NCBI GenBank assembly: GCA_030848705.1
Contig: CM061236.1
Span: 137,321,970 to 137,385,969, forward strand
From: Heracleum sosnowskyi
Taxonomy: Eukaryota > Streptophyta > Magnoliopsida > Apiales > Apiaceae
Length of the DNA: 64,000 nucleotides
Direction of reading: 5' to 3'
Positions 32,238 through 43,677 of this stretch are shown piece by piece. The translations under genes and the position numbers were made by a program. The notes beneath the pieces are model-generated. The model was not told the DNA's origin. It ran no database searches and saw nothing but the letters and a program-made list of their open reading frames with translations. Within the stretch, counting starts at the first letter, position 1; the number at the start of each line of letters is the position of its first letter.

Positions 32238-35200
32238 TTGATTCGTAGTGATCTGTTATTGCAAGACTTGTATAATTACCGATTGAAATCGGAGAGTGTG
32301 TTTTTGGTAAATCTTGTGAGAGATCTGAGAAATACAATTGAGCTAAATCAGGATCCAAGTAGTGCTTACTATATTCATCCCTCAGATCACACAGGGATGA
32401 AGTTAGTTTCGATAGTATTCAATGGTTCTAATTTTGCAAACTGGAAACGATCGATGACAATTTGTCTAACAGCTAAAAATAAGATGTCGTTTGTTGATGA
32501 AACGTTGAATAAACCAGAGATTAATGAACCGAGTTATAAGTCATGGAGTAGGTGTAATTCTATGGTTATTGGATGGATTTTTACTGCTCTTGATCCGCAA
32601 ATTACAGCGAGCATATTATATGTTGATAGTGCTAGAGATGTTTGGATTGATCTTGAGGAAAGATTTGGTCAAGTTACACAAGTACAAGTTTATGCTTTAC
32701 AACAGGAAGTTCATCAAACTTCTCAGGATAATATGCCAATTGCAGAGTATTATACACAATTGAAAAAGGTTTGGGATGAACTGGATAGTTTGAAGCCTTT
32801 ACCAGTTTGTGAGTGCACAAATTGCACTTGTAATCTAACACAGAAATTCTTGAAGATTCAGCAAGATCAACGGTTGATGTTGTTTCTAATGAAATTGTCC
32901 AGTCAATATGCTAATGTTAGGTCACACATTTTGATGATGGATATTATGCCTAATTTGCCTCAGGCATATAGGATGTTAATGCAGGAACAGAGGCATCGAG
33001 AGATTAGTAAAGGAACAAGTTTTTTACCTGAAGCTGTAGCTTTTGTAGCAGACAGAAAACCTTATCCTGACAGGCAACAGAGATCTTTTGTTTCATCTCA
33101 GAACCAGTTTAAAAGAAATGAATTAAGTAATTCAGCACCTGGTAATCAATCTTTCAACACAGGACAAAGAAATACCACTGGAAGAAAGTACTTTTGTGAT
33201 CATTGTAAGATTCATGGCCACAGTATTGAGAGATGTTTTAAGCTTCATGGTTATCCACTTGGATTTAAACCAAATCAGCCAAGGAGATATGCTGCACATG
33301 CTGCTCACGATGATTCCACTGAAGTTGTTCAATCAGAAAATGGTAGTGAGACTCACACAACACCAAGTATTACAGTTGATCAATACAATCATCTACTATC
33401 TATGTTGAGTGTTAGTCATAAGGATCAGGATAACTCATTTACTGGAAATCGCAGTGACATTGGATGCAGTGGTTTGTTTGCAGGTAATCACTGTTTGTTG
33501 TCTTATACATCTGATGATGATTGGATCTTGGATAGTGGGGAATCAGATCATATATGTCATGACCTTAATTTGTTTGATGCTTATTCTGAAATTTCTGATG
33601 AAAATAGCTATATCACAATTCCTGATGGTAATAAAATAAGGGTAACACATGTGGGGACAGTAAAGGTCAACAATCATTTGATTCTTCACAATGTACTGTA
33701 TGTACCAACGTTTAAGTTCAATCTGATTTCAGTACTTAAATTGTGTAAGGATACAGACTCTGTTGTTCAATTTAGTGCTACTGATTGTGTTTTTCAAGGT
33801 GTATCTTTTCAGAAGTCAATTAGTCTTGGTCAAGTTCACCATGGCTTGTATTTGGTTGATGGAAATGCTGTCAAAACAGCATCTACTTTGTGCTCAGATT
33901 CTGGTAATAGTCATTTTGCTAATAGTGTGGTTTCTTCTAAACTTGATGCTGCTAAACTTTTGCATCTCAGAATGGGCCATGTACCGTTTGCTCAACTAAA
34001 GTATATTCAGGAGGGTGTTAATGGTCAGGAATTAGCTGATCAATTCTTGTGTACCATTTGTCCTCAAGCTAGACAACAAAAGTTATCTTTTCCAACAAGT
34101 GACATCAAGACTGCCAAGTGTTTTGAGCTGCTCCATGTGGACACTTGGGGACCTTTCAAAACGATTACTCATGATGGTTGCAGATGGTTTTTAACCATAG
34201 TTGATGATTTTTCCAGGATCACTTGGATTCATTTGATGAAACATAAAACTGATGCAGTTCAGATCTTATCTTCTTTTGTAGAGTTTATTAGTACTCAATT
34301 TCAAGCTATTGTGCAGAAAATACGGACATACAATGCTCAGGAATTTCGCAATGGTCCTATCCAGCAACTCTATCACTTTAAAGGAATTCTTCATCAAACT
34401 AGCTGTAGTGATACTCCTCAGCAAAAAGGCGTTGTCGAACGCAAGCATAAACACTTAATGGAGACTGCCAGAGCTCTTTATTTTCAATCTAAGGTACCTG
34501 TTTCTTATTGGGGAGAATGTGTTAAAACTGCAGCTTACTTGATAAATCGAATGCCATCTAGGCGATTACAGAATGTTTCTCCGTTTGAAATTATTTTCCA
34601 GAAAAAGCCTGATTATTCTATTCTTAAGGCGTTTGGTTGTCTATGTTTTGTTTCTACATCAAAACATGACAGAAGTAAATTGGATCCCAAAGCTGCTTCT
34701 TGTGTATTTTTAGGATATCCTGCTTCTCAAAAAGGCTATCTCATTCTGAATTTGTTAACACGAAAACTTTCTGTTTCCAGGGATGTCTTTTTTTATGAAA
34801 ATCATTTTCCCTATCACATTTCCTCTACATTTCCTCAAATACCATCTCCCTTTTACCTACCTGTTCATATTGATCCTCCTCATTTGTCTTCATATGATGA
34901 TATTGATGTTTTTAATCACTCACATCTTGATACTTCAGACACCTTTACCACCAGTGATACTGAGGATCCTACAACTACATCTACTACCACTATTATTGAG
35001 CCTTTACGGAGGTCTTCTAGGATATCTCAGAAACCGTCTCATTTTTCAGATTTTATTTGTAACAATGTTTCTTCCCAGCCTATTAGAGATCCTCACTGGT
35101 GCAATCTAGTTTCTTATCAGTCTTTACCTCTTGTTCACAAAGCTTTCATTGCTCATGCATCAAAAATTGTTGAACAGGTTTCTTATAAGGAAGCTGTCCA

Positions 35201-36602
35201 GGATCCTAATTGGGTTCATGCTATGGATCTTGAACTCAAAGTTCTTGCCAGAAATAATACATGGGATCTTGTACCCTTACCTGCAGGCAAGAAAACAATT
35301 GGGTGTAAATGGGTTTACAAGGTTAAACTCAGGTCTGACAGTACTATTGAATGTTACAAGGCACGCCTTGTGGCCAAGGGATTCACAGAGAAATATGGTA
35401 TTGACTTTCATGAGACTTTCTCACCCGTTGTTAAGATGACAACAGTACAGAGTATCATTTATGTGGCTGCTAGCAAGGGATGGAAATTGTTTCAACTTGA
35501 CGTAAATAACGCCTTTCTTCATGGTGATTTGCACAAAGAAGTGTACATGAAACTTCCTGAAGGTCTTGTTGCTCCTAATTTGGTTTGTCAGCTCAAGAAA
35601 TCTCTTTATGGCCTTCGACAAGCTAGCAGAGAATGGTTTGCTAAACTGTTACTTGAACTTCAATTTCAGGGATATTCTCAGTCCAAGAACGATTATTCTT
35701 TGTTTTCTAAGAGGTCTGGAATTGACTTAACTATTGCTGCTGTTTACGTTGACGACATTATTCTTACTGGTAGTAATATTTCTGTCATCCAGTCTCTTAA
35801 GGACCACTTACATAAGACTTTTAGCATCAAGGACTTAGGACTGCTTACATTCTTTCTGGGCATTGAAGTGGGTTATTCTGCCATTGGGATCACTCTCACA
35901 CAGGGAAAATTCACTAGAGAAATGTTACATGATAGTGGCATTTCTTCTTTTAAACATGTTACTACTCCACTTCCTTTGTCTCTCAAGCTTACTCTTGCTG
36001 ATGGTCCTTTGCTTCCTGATGCTTCTTACTACAGATGCATGTTAGGAAAACTCAATTTCCTTACCAATACGCGTCCAGACTTAGCTTACACTGTTCAGAC
36101 TTTAAGCCAGTTCATGCAGTCCCCAAGGGAACCTCACTTGCAGGCTTTATTCCATACTCTTCATTATGTTCATTCCATAGCTGGACAAGGCATTCTCTTA
36201 CAAGCAACTCATCAGCTCACGTTACAAGAATTTTATGACTCTGATTGAGCGTCTTGTCCTAACACCCGAAGATCTGTAACTGGTTATCTTGTTCTTCTTG
36301 GAAACTCACTCATTAGCTGGAAATCAAAGAAACAATCCACATTTTCTCGTAGCTCTTCTGAGGCTGAATATCGTGTTATGGTTGCAGCAGCGTCTGAGGT
36401 TACTTGGCTTGTGCGTCTCCTTAGTGACTTGGGTGTTCATGACCTTCTTCCTGTTCAACTCAAATGTGACAACCAGTCGGCCATTCACATAGCCAAGAAT
36501 CCTGTTTTCCACGAACGCACCAAACACATTGCTATTGATTATCATTTCACTCGTGAAAAAGTCCTTGCTGACCAAAGTTATCCCTTCTCCTCAATTCATT
36601 GA
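32238..36602 (+). pseudogene. Copia Gag-Pol polyprotein reading frame, inactivated
   Basis: One frame is open from about 32220 to a TGA at 36246-36248 and then continues in the same frame to 36602. No ATG precedes the gag domain; the first in-frame ATG is at 32397, inside it. In order: UBN2-type gag (YIHPSDHTG onward), CCHC knuckle CDHCKIHGHSIERC, protease DSGESDH, integrase core, RT with YVDDI, and RNase H after the stop (SSSEAEYR). Damage: lost start, Tyr at residue 698 where the integrase has its second catalytic Asp (TYNAQEF), TGA in place of the usual Trp codon before the RNase H part (D-stop-A), and a frameshift near 36570 leaving the C terminus in another frame. The element cannot make its own full-length protein. 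Confidence 0.92.
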
Positions 36603-36648
36603 CCTCAAGTCCAAGCTCGGGATAGTTTCTCCCACCTCTAGCTTGCGC

Positions 36649-36666
36649 GGGGGGGGGGGGGGGGGG
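36649..36666 (+). repeat. Poly-G tract (18 G) at the polypurine tract
   Basis: An uninterrupted G run, preceded by CTTGCGC and followed by A and the 3' LTR. It occupies the position of the polypurine tract that primes plus-strand DNA synthesis. Length may be affected by sequencing error in homopolymers. Confidence 0.8.
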
Positions 36667-36667
36667 A

Positions 36668-36991
36668 TATTGAACATTCTGCTCAGCCTACAACTTTCAC
36701 CACCATGCTAGCTCAGTACACCACAACCGAGCATTGCAACTAGCTATAGCATATACACATTTTCTGTTTTGGCGCCAAAGTTTGTTAGAATATTTTGTTA
36801 GAGTTTATAAGTTGTAGTCTTTGCTTGTGGTTTCTCTCGGTAGTTTTAGTTGTTCAAAACCTCTCTCTTTCTCTCTCAAGACAGTAGTTTAAAAAACAAG
36901 ACAATCTTCTCTTTTATTTTTTGTAAGCATCAATGGAGAACTCGATATTCTGAGTTTACAGTTCTTGCGTTTCGTTGCGTACTTGATAACA
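36668..36991 (+). repeat. 3' LTR of the copia element
   Basis: Same length and termini (TATTGAAC...GATAACA) as the 5' LTR, with about 8 base differences by eye. Followed by the AAGCC duplication. Confidence 0.9.
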
Positions 36992-38325
36992 AAGCCATTG
37001 CAAGATAATCCATTCTCGGAGGCTTTCTGTTGGATAGTAACATCATGATGAATGAAGAGCTTGATAAGGTGTATTTTGCCTCTCCTAAATTGTTGTATTT
37101 ATTTAAGGATAGATATGAAATTTCTGTTTATGTTGTGAACACTAGCTGTGATCGGAATCTTTGTGCTCCCGATTTTGGGGTTATGTTTCAAATCTATAGA
37201 AATTGGTCATGTTTGATTGGTTCGGTGGCTCTTTATATTGATTGTGTTCTTAAGAGTGATGTAGTAGCATGTTGTTTTATTAAGTGTACACTTCTCCGTG
37301 TTACTTGGTAAAATGCCATGGTTGCTTTGGTCTTCAGTTGGGGGACGTCAGTGGTATGTTTCACAGTGTTCTAGTACGGTGGTCTGTTGAAAGGGCATAG
37401 TCTTATTTACGACAAGTGACATCAATGTGGTCAATTAATCATAAGGATATTACAATGAACTTTGTAGATATCAATGGTTATAAGTTGGGTTCTGGTCAAT
37501 ACTTTGAGTATTCGTCCTGGGTGGCTCATCATGTATTTCAGTCCGGGTTTGACACTTTGCCACTTGGACTGAAGGATTTGGTTACCTATATGGTCAGTTG
37601 CTCTAGATCTACAAGGATCTTTCTTAGGCTAATTTACACCATTTGGGGATTCACCATGGTACCTTTAAGGTGTTTGCTGGTTGGCTTGAGTGACAAAGTT
37701 TCATGGATAGAATGGAATCGAGGGCTGGAAAAAGTGGGAAGTAAACAAAGACAGGCGACGGGTATGATCAAGGATACTTTTAAATCGAGAAATGCCAAGA
37801 GAGAACTTGTTGGTCAACTGTATGTGACTGTTGTTCACGTGCAGGATGAATTTAGTAGGGTTGAGCCACTTTATGCAGCGTTGGATACTCATGGAGCTCT
37901 GCAAGTGCCAAATGCACTTGTTGTAGGAGATGTTCTTTTCAAGGAAGTAAGATTGAGGTGCTGGAATTTCAAGTTGGGCACTGGCGTGAACATTGGCATT
38001 GCAAGACAACATGGTGGTTTCAAGCGGATGCGGGATCACACACCAGAGGGGTGCTCGGGGGTTGTTGTTAGGCGAGCTGGCGAACAAGATCCTGATGCTA
38101 ATGATGATGAGAAGAGTGAAAACACTGAGGCCGCCTCTGATGATGATGTTGTTTAGTTGTTATTTTTAGTTAATGTTCGTTTAATGGTGTTATGTTTATG
38201 TGTTGGTGAACTTTGCTTGTTTTAACAAGCTTGAACTTGCTCTTCTGAGCCGGGTTTCTTTTGAATTATCGTTTATTATTATTTTTATCTAAAAAATTAT
38301 AATGTTTTAAAAAAAAAAAAAAAAA
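36992..38325 (+). pseudogene. Right part of the decayed unit of unknown function, ending in poly(A)
   Basis: Continues from 31824 once the copia element is removed. A frame at about 37030-37311 (start VYFASPKLLYLF-like) ends in a stop. It is followed by the longer open frame 37425-38156 described separately, then about 150 bp of UTR-like sequence and a run of about 17 A (near 38309-38325). The terminal poly(A) and apparent lack of introns suggest a retroposed transcript. A clear target duplication was not found; AAAGCGCGATAAA near 31183 only loosely resembles the sequence after the A run. Confidence 0.45.
37425..38156 (+). CDS. Unrecognised ORF, 243 aa, acidic C terminus
   Basis: Starts at ATG 37425 (MWSINHKDITMNF) and ends TAG at 38154-38156. 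I recognise no domain. The middle is basic and hydrophilic (RGLEKVGSKQRQATG). The last 25 residues are strongly acidic (DANDDEKSENTEAASDDD). Codon composition is much less AT-biased than the flanks, supporting past coding. It is probably the surviving 3' part of a longer gene split by the copia element and ending in poly(A), so it may no longer be expressed. It could also be the C-terminal part of a nucleic-acid-binding protein, but nothing in the sequence proves that. Confidence 0.4.
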   Translation: MWSINHKDITMNFVDINGYKLGSGQYFEYSSWVAHHVFQSGFDTLPLGLKDLVTYMVSCSRSTRIFLRLIYTIWGFTMVPLRCLLVGLSDKVSWIEWNRGLEKVGSKQRQATGMIKDTFKSRNAKRELVGQLYVTVVHVQDEFSRVEPLYAALDTHGALQVPNALVVGDVLFKEVRLRCWNFKLGTGVNIGIARQHGGFKRMRDHTPEGCSGVVVRRAGEQDPDANDDEKSENTEAASDDDVV

Positions 38326-38642
38326 GAGCACGACCAATTTGTAAATGGTAAGGAGTAAGGACCATTGTTATGGAAAATGGCCCATTTCAGTTGAATTGTC
38401 GAGCATGATTAGTCTACCATAACCAAATGCCTCGTGCCCATTAGCTTTGGGTGCGGCACTTTGTTGGTATGGTAAAACATAATATCTGTTTGTTACATAA
38501 TCTAATCTCTCTAGTAGTGTTTACGTAACCTATATATATCACATACAGTACATCTCATTTTTTAACAATCATAATAAAGTGTTGTTCATCACCAACTACA
38601 AAAGTGTTTCAATTATAAATTTACATTAAATTCAGACTATCA
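38326..38642. other. Intergenic, no gene seen
   Basis: AT-rich sequence between the poly(A) tract and the Stowaway MITE. No feature supported. Confidence 0.4.
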
Positions 38643-38644
38643 TA

Positions 38645-38915
38645 CTCCCTCCGTCCCGCCCAATTGTTATCAATTGGGTTGGGCACGGAGTTTAACGAAA
38701 ATAGGTAAAGTAATGGAGAAGAGTAAAAAAAATGATTAAAGTTGTGGGACCTGCCAATATTTAAAGTATAAAGTAAGTAAAGTGGAGGAAAGTAGTGGAA
38801 GTAGTTGATTTTTATATTATAAAACTTTACTATTTTAGGAAAGTTTTGGAATGTAAAGAATTGGATGGGACATCCCAAAAAGGAAAGTGTAAAGAAATGG
38901 GTGGGACGGAGGGAG
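38645..38915. mobile_element. Stowaway-like MITE (Tc1/mariner type), 271 bp
   Basis: Ends CTCCCTCCGTCCCGCCCA and its inverse GGGTGGGACGGAGGGAG, flanked by TA on both sides (38643-38644 and 38916-38917). This is the classic plant Stowaway terminus and target. No coding capacity. Confidence 0.95.
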
Positions 38916-38917
38916 TA

Positions 38918-39281
38918 TAAAATATTAAAATTATATTATATTTAAATTGTACGATTAATTACCACAAATTCCCACGTATATAGGCCATCTTGTCAAGGAC
39001 TCCAAGTCTCCAACCCTCGTTGTTATTATTAAGATAAAATAGAAAACTAGAGATAAATTATTTTGAGTAGATGGTGTATATCTTTAAAAGAGAAAATTAA
39101 AAGAAATAATAATGATATAATTTTCAACAGTAGAACAGGGACACACACTACTAATTTCCAATTCCCACCACGTTACGCATCTTATTCCCCATGCCGTATT
39201 CCTTCTTGAATTTGTATTCTCATCCTACATTTTACATCTAAATATATTTCGCAAGGTTCTTAATTCTCCAAAATCGTGTTT
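38918..39281. promoter_or_regulatory. Upstream region of the LysM gene
   Basis: AT-rich region between the MITE and the LysM ORF, presumably promoter and leader. No TATA box can be chosen with confidence. Confidence 0.3.
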
Positions 39282-39650
39282 ATGAGGCATGCATGCATAG
39301 AGATGTATTACATTTCGCCGGAATCAAGAACTAGGACTAGTACGTCGTTGGCTGATGATACAGTTTCATTGGACTTTGTACATGCAATTTTGATATTCAT
39401 GTTACTGTTGAGTTGTTTTAGAGAGTTGTATTGTTGCACTTGTCCGGACGTCGTCGACGAGACGATAAACTATGAGCAGAAGCAGCGGTGGGCATGTGAA
39501 GAAATATATGTAGTGAAAGATGGAGAGACTTTACAAACAATCATCGAAAAGTGTCGTGACCCTTATGTAGTTGAAAATAATCCTCACATACATGATCCCG
39601 ATGATGTTTTTCCAGGTCTTGTTATTAAGATCTCACCTTTCTCTGTATGA
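39282..39650 (+). CDS. Small LysM-domain protein, 122 aa
   Basis: Single-exon ORF from ATG 39282 to TGA. After an N-terminal part with a hydrophobic segment (about residues 34-46, AILIFMLLLSCF), which could be a signal peptide or anchor, comes one LysM domain (about 72-120). It has EIYVVKDGETLQTI, KCRDP and the strongly conserved NPHIHDPDDVFPGLVIKI. LysM domains bind N-acetylglucosamine glycans. This short single-LysM type is a known plant family of unknown role, usually about 100-120 aa, so the length fits. ATGs at 39303 or later would give a shorter N terminus closer to relatives. Intact. Confidence 0.85.
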   Translation: MRHACIEMYYISPESRTRTSTSLADDTVSLDFVHAILIFMLLLSCFRELYCCTCPDVVDETINYEQKQRWACEEIYVVKDGETLQTIIEKCRDPYVVENNPHIHDPDDVFPGLVIKISPFSV

Positions 39651-39690
39651 ATAATGCTATTGTATAAAGTTTGTTTAAGTTGTGTTGTTA

Positions 39691-40193
39691 AGAGCATCTC
39701 CAACGTTGTTCTGTAAAATGGTTGACTAAATATTGATTATGTAAAATTTACTGAACTTGTAAGATATTTTACTCCAATGAAGTTAGTTATATTGAGTGAT
39801 TATATTTTAAAAATGGCATGTTATTATTATTTCAAGTTATTTAAAGTAGAATATACTATTTTAATATAGTAACAATTAATGTGTAATTTTGTTACAGCAG
39901 GTCCCTAGAGGTTCAACATATATAGCCAATATGACGAGGTTATCTAAATTTTTAGCCAACACTAATGTACCATTGGAGGGATAATTTTTAATATGGTAAC
40001 AATTGATGTGTAATTTTGTTACAGGTCCCTAGATGTTCAGCATATATAGCCAATATGATGATGTTATCTAAATTTTTAGCCAACAGTAATGTACCATTGG
40101 AGGGATAATTTTTTTACACATTCTCTATAATTTCTATTTAAAGCATGTCATATGAATTTTTAGCTTAGGGTTCATGGTGGTTGTAGATGCTCT
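39691..40193. mobile_element. MITE with AGAGCATCT ends and an internal 127-bp duplication
   Basis: Ends AGAGCATCTCCAACG and the inverse GTAGATGCTCT, with TA on each side. Inside, a block of about 127 bp (core AACAATTAATGTGTAATTTTG to CCATTGGAGGGATAATTTT) is repeated head to tail starting at 39871 and 39998. AGAGCATCTCCAAC ends are common in plant MITEs; the superfamily is not certain. A related left end occurs at about 47392. Confidence 0.7.
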
Positions 40194-41086
40194 TACGTTG
40201 ATATATTAATGTTTTCCTTGTTTATATTAAGCTTTGCAAGTGATTACTGAATCTAACTACTTGTTAATTAACACCTAATTGTCTTTTTGAGTTCAGCGAT
40301 GCTTTTTTTTTCTTGAGTATAGCTTATATGTTAATACATTGTATATATCAATTATTGTTAAATAAATTTCGGGTTAGTCGATAATATATTGAGAATTTTG
40401 AGATTATTCAATTTCTATCCTCACGAAAATGGTGAGTAAGTTTAAAAAATTGTATAATGTAATACATTATCTGGACATGTGTTAAAAAGATTAATCTCTG
40501 AACTTAATAACTTCTTTAATCCTTACATTACGGGTCTGTTTTACATTGATTAAAAAAAAGTATTGTTACGAAAATGAGATTACTTAAATAATGATCTTGG
40601 GGAGATTTGATATTGAAACCGGCTTTTGCCTCCATTAAAATTGAAAAATAGCATTTTTCAAAAGTATGGGAAGACTTGCTTTATTTGAAAGTAGCTTTGA
40701 GGCTGCTTTTTTATTTTTCCTAGTTCTTTCAAAATTGCTGCTTTACCAAATGAATCATGTATTATATCATATATCATAGTGGATTACAAAAGAAAAAATA
40801 AAGAAAATCCTATCATGGTGGCAAGCTGAATACTAATAATTTTATATTAAACTCATAAATTAGAGCCTAATGACCACTTGACTTGTTGACCGCATAAAAA
40901 TTAGCGGTCAATGTTTGAAAAATACTACCAAGATTAAGTAAATAAATTGATAAATGTGCATGTTTTGAAGAACAAAAATTAAGCCTGGCCTTGCGGGTTA
41001 CCTGTCAGGTACTTGTTTGGACATTCCTTGACTATCAAATAAATCTGTCAATAATTAATGATTTTAACAAGTCAGCCATAAGTAAT
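40194..41086. other. Intergenic, no gene seen
   Basis: AT-rich; no ORF or repeat that I can support. Confidence 0.4.
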
Positions 41087-41097
41087 ATCTATATAAA
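41087..41097 (+). promoter_or_regulatory. TATA box of the GMC oxidoreductase gene
   Basis: ATCTATATAAAC lies about 60 bp upstream of the ATG at 41150, a good plant TATA sequence and spacing for a leader of about 30 bp. Confidence 0.5.
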
Positions 41098-41149
41098 CTT
41101 CTGATTGATTCAAACAAGATTTACATAAAATCTAGGTGTGTTTCAAGCT

Positions 41150-43677
41150 ATGATTTTAATCTGTTGCCGATTCGTTCCTGCAGCCATTGCTGCAATTATC
41201 TTCTTCCTGCCCTCAGCCTGTCATGCAGAACCAGGTAATAAGAGATAATTATATCCGATGAATTCATATAAAGAAAAAGAGTAAAAGCAATTATAAATGG
41301 TAAAATGTGAAGTTGCCTTGACAAAGATTGCAATTGTTTTTTATGGAGTTTATGGGTTGTAATAAATTAAAAAAGTATGGTATAACTAAATGTGTGTCTT
41401 CACCATGCCAGCTCCATTCAATTCATTTGCAAAAAATTCAATATCCGCTCCGCAAGTGGCGTATTACGACTACATTATAGTCGGAGGAGGGACTGCAGGC
41501 TGTGCATTAGCCGCAACTCTATCAGAAGCCGCAAATGTTTTGCTACTAGAAAGGGGTGGTTTGCCTTACGGCAATGCTAGAATCAGCAACGTTGCTGGTT
41601 TTGCTTACACTCTTTCTGATATATCACCCTTATCAGCTTCTCAGTTAATTATCTCGACTGATGGAGTTATAACTCACCGTGCCCGTGTCTTGGGTGGTGG
41701 AACGGCTTTGAATGCCGGATTTTACACCAGGGCAAGCTCAGAGTTTGTGTCGAAATCTGGTTGGGATCCAAATCTAGTGCAGGAATCATATGAGTGGGTT
41801 GAGAATAAGGTAGCACACGAACCACAATTGCAGCAGTGGCAATCTGCAGTGAGGGAAGGCATGCTTGAGGCCGGTGTGATGCCTGATAATGGTTTTACAT
41901 ACGACCATATTGAGGGGACAAAAACTGGTGGTTCAACATTTGATAGAAATGGAATAAGAAAGACTGCTGCTGACTTGTTAGAGTATGCTGATCCAGCTAA
42001 AATTTCTGTTCATCTTCACGCAACAGTGCAGCGGATTTTGTTCAAAACTCAAGGCAAGTGTATATTCATGCATATTGATATATGAGGGTAAGGGCCAAGG
42101 GGGAATCGAAATTACCTGTGCAGGTATCTCCTTCCGTAGTCCTGCATTGCTAACTTTTATGTAATGCAGTAGAGAAATCCATCAGTAGTCTTTGAAGTAC
42201 ATCAAACATGACCCCTGCTTAGCATGATACTAATGTAAAACTTATTACAGATAAGAAAGTGAGAATGATTTAATAGTTACTCTAATGGAATCTATGAAAA
42301 TTGCAGGGAAACCAAGAGCGGATGGAGTTGAATTTAAAGACTCACTTGGCAGATCTCACACAGCATACTTGAGTAAGGATCCTAGAAGTGAACTAATTGT
42401 GGCAGCTGGTGCAATCGGAAGCCCCCAGCTGTTAATGTTGAGTGGGGTTGGGCCTGCCGAACAACTTAAGAGAAAAGGGATCAACATAGTTCTGGACCAG
42501 CCCATGGTCGGGCAAGGGATGGCTGATAATCCAATGAATGCAATCATCATTCCTTCACCTAATCCCATTGAAATTTCTCTCATTCAACCTGTGGGAATCA
42601 CCCCATTTGGAAGCTACATTGAATCAGCTAGTAGGTCCATTGACTTGACTTGGGCTCTTAAATTGCCAGAAGGAATCGCAAACAAGGTCTACTACAGTTT
42701 CCTAACATATAAAATTTTATTTCCTCCTTTGCAAGGCATTAAACAGAGTATAAATCTAGTACATTGTGCATTGACATAGAATCCAAAACAAGTAGGTAAC
42801 ATAGATGCTGTGTATGTATATATGTATGCTATTCACATGCAGAACACATATACATCAACATGCTGTCAACTAGCTAACTTTCCTTGCTGGGGATTTATAA
42901 GTTCTGTATATTGATAGATTGAACAGTCTAATGTGATTTTTGTCAAATTAATTCAGACTAAACAATATGGACTGGACCCAAATTCACTAACCACGTCAGT
43001 GAAAGGTTTTGTCAATAATATCCTGAGATCTCCCCTTCAAGCTGGAATCATACTTGAAAAGATTACGGGTCCAGTCTCATCAGGTCATCTCGAACTTATA
43101 ACGTTGGACGCAAAAGATAATCCGCTAGTCACTTTCAATTATTTTAAAGAACCAGAAGACTTGGAAAAGTGTGTAAAGGGAATGGAAGTTGTTATTAAGG
43201 TAGCTAAATCCAGGGCTATGGCCAAGTATAGATATCCTCTTGTACCTGCACAAACTCTTATGACCACCATGTTGGCCCTTCCAATAAACTTGAGGCCTAG
43301 ACACCTTGTCTCAAGTATGTCTCTCGAACAATACTGCAAGGACACAGTTATGAGCATTTGGCATTATCACGGAGGATGTCAAGTTGAAAAGGTTGTTGAT
43401 CAAGATTACAAAGTTATTGGTATCGATGCATTAAGGGTTGTTGATGGCTCGACATTTACTTTTGATTCTCCTGGGACAAATCCTCAAGCTACTGTTATGA
43501 TGCTTGGGAGGTATATATATATCGCTAGTTTAAGTTAGCTATTACAATTAAATATGCGATGACATATTGCGCTCGGAAATTTAATGATTTCATGATAATA
43601 GATTTCCTTGGTTTATTTAATACAGGTACATGGGGAAAAAAATTCTGCAGGAGAGGCTGTCTCGTAGGAGGAAATAG
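41150..43677 (+). CDS. GMC-family FAD oxidoreductase, (R)-mandelonitrile lyase-like / HOTHEAD-like, 570 aa
   Basis: CDS is join(41150..41234, 41412..42053, 42307..42686, 42957..43510, 43626..43677), 1713 nt, frame continuous. Intron 2 uses a GC donor (CAAG then GCAAGT); the others are GT-AG. Residues 1-26 form a signal peptide (hydrophobic AAIAAIIFFLP, then SACHAEP), so the product is secreted or vacuolar. The FAD-binding fold starts with DYIIVGGGTAGC (48-59) and LLLERGG; a GMC signature RARVLGGGTALNAGFY follows. The C-terminal active-site region has IWHYHGGC (503-510) and SPGTNPQATVMMLGRYMG (540-557). Plant relatives include rosaceous mandelonitrile lyases, which release cyanide from mandelonitrile, and HOTHEAD-type enzymes. 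Cyanogenic activity cannot be inferred from the sequence. Length matches the family and no breaks are seen. Confidence 0.9.

Larger units (their letters stand above)
31825..36991 (+). mobile_element. Ty1/copia LTR retrotransposon, structurally complete but coding-defective
   Basis: Two 324-bp LTRs (31825-32148 and 36668-36991), 5-bp duplication AAGCC (31820-31824 and 36992-36996), and PBS TGGTATCAGAGCC right after the 5' LTR, the initiator-Met-tRNA type usual for plant copia. A run of 18 G (36649-36666) sits at the polypurine-tract position. Domain order is gag, protease, integrase, RT, RNase H. I count about 8 LTR differences in 324 bp, so it is older than the 2397-8442 element. It lies inside the decayed unit of unknown function. 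Confidence 0.95.

Noticed and set aside
33132..33332. Antisense and alternate-frame ORFs within the copia polyprotein region
   Set aside because: They are shadows of the real plus-strand frame.
41390..42085. Unspliced 231-aa ORF as a separate short GMC protein
   Set aside because: It is exon 2 plus intron read-through; splicing by GC-AG and GT-AG sites joins it with the signal-peptide exon and the C-terminal exons in one frame.
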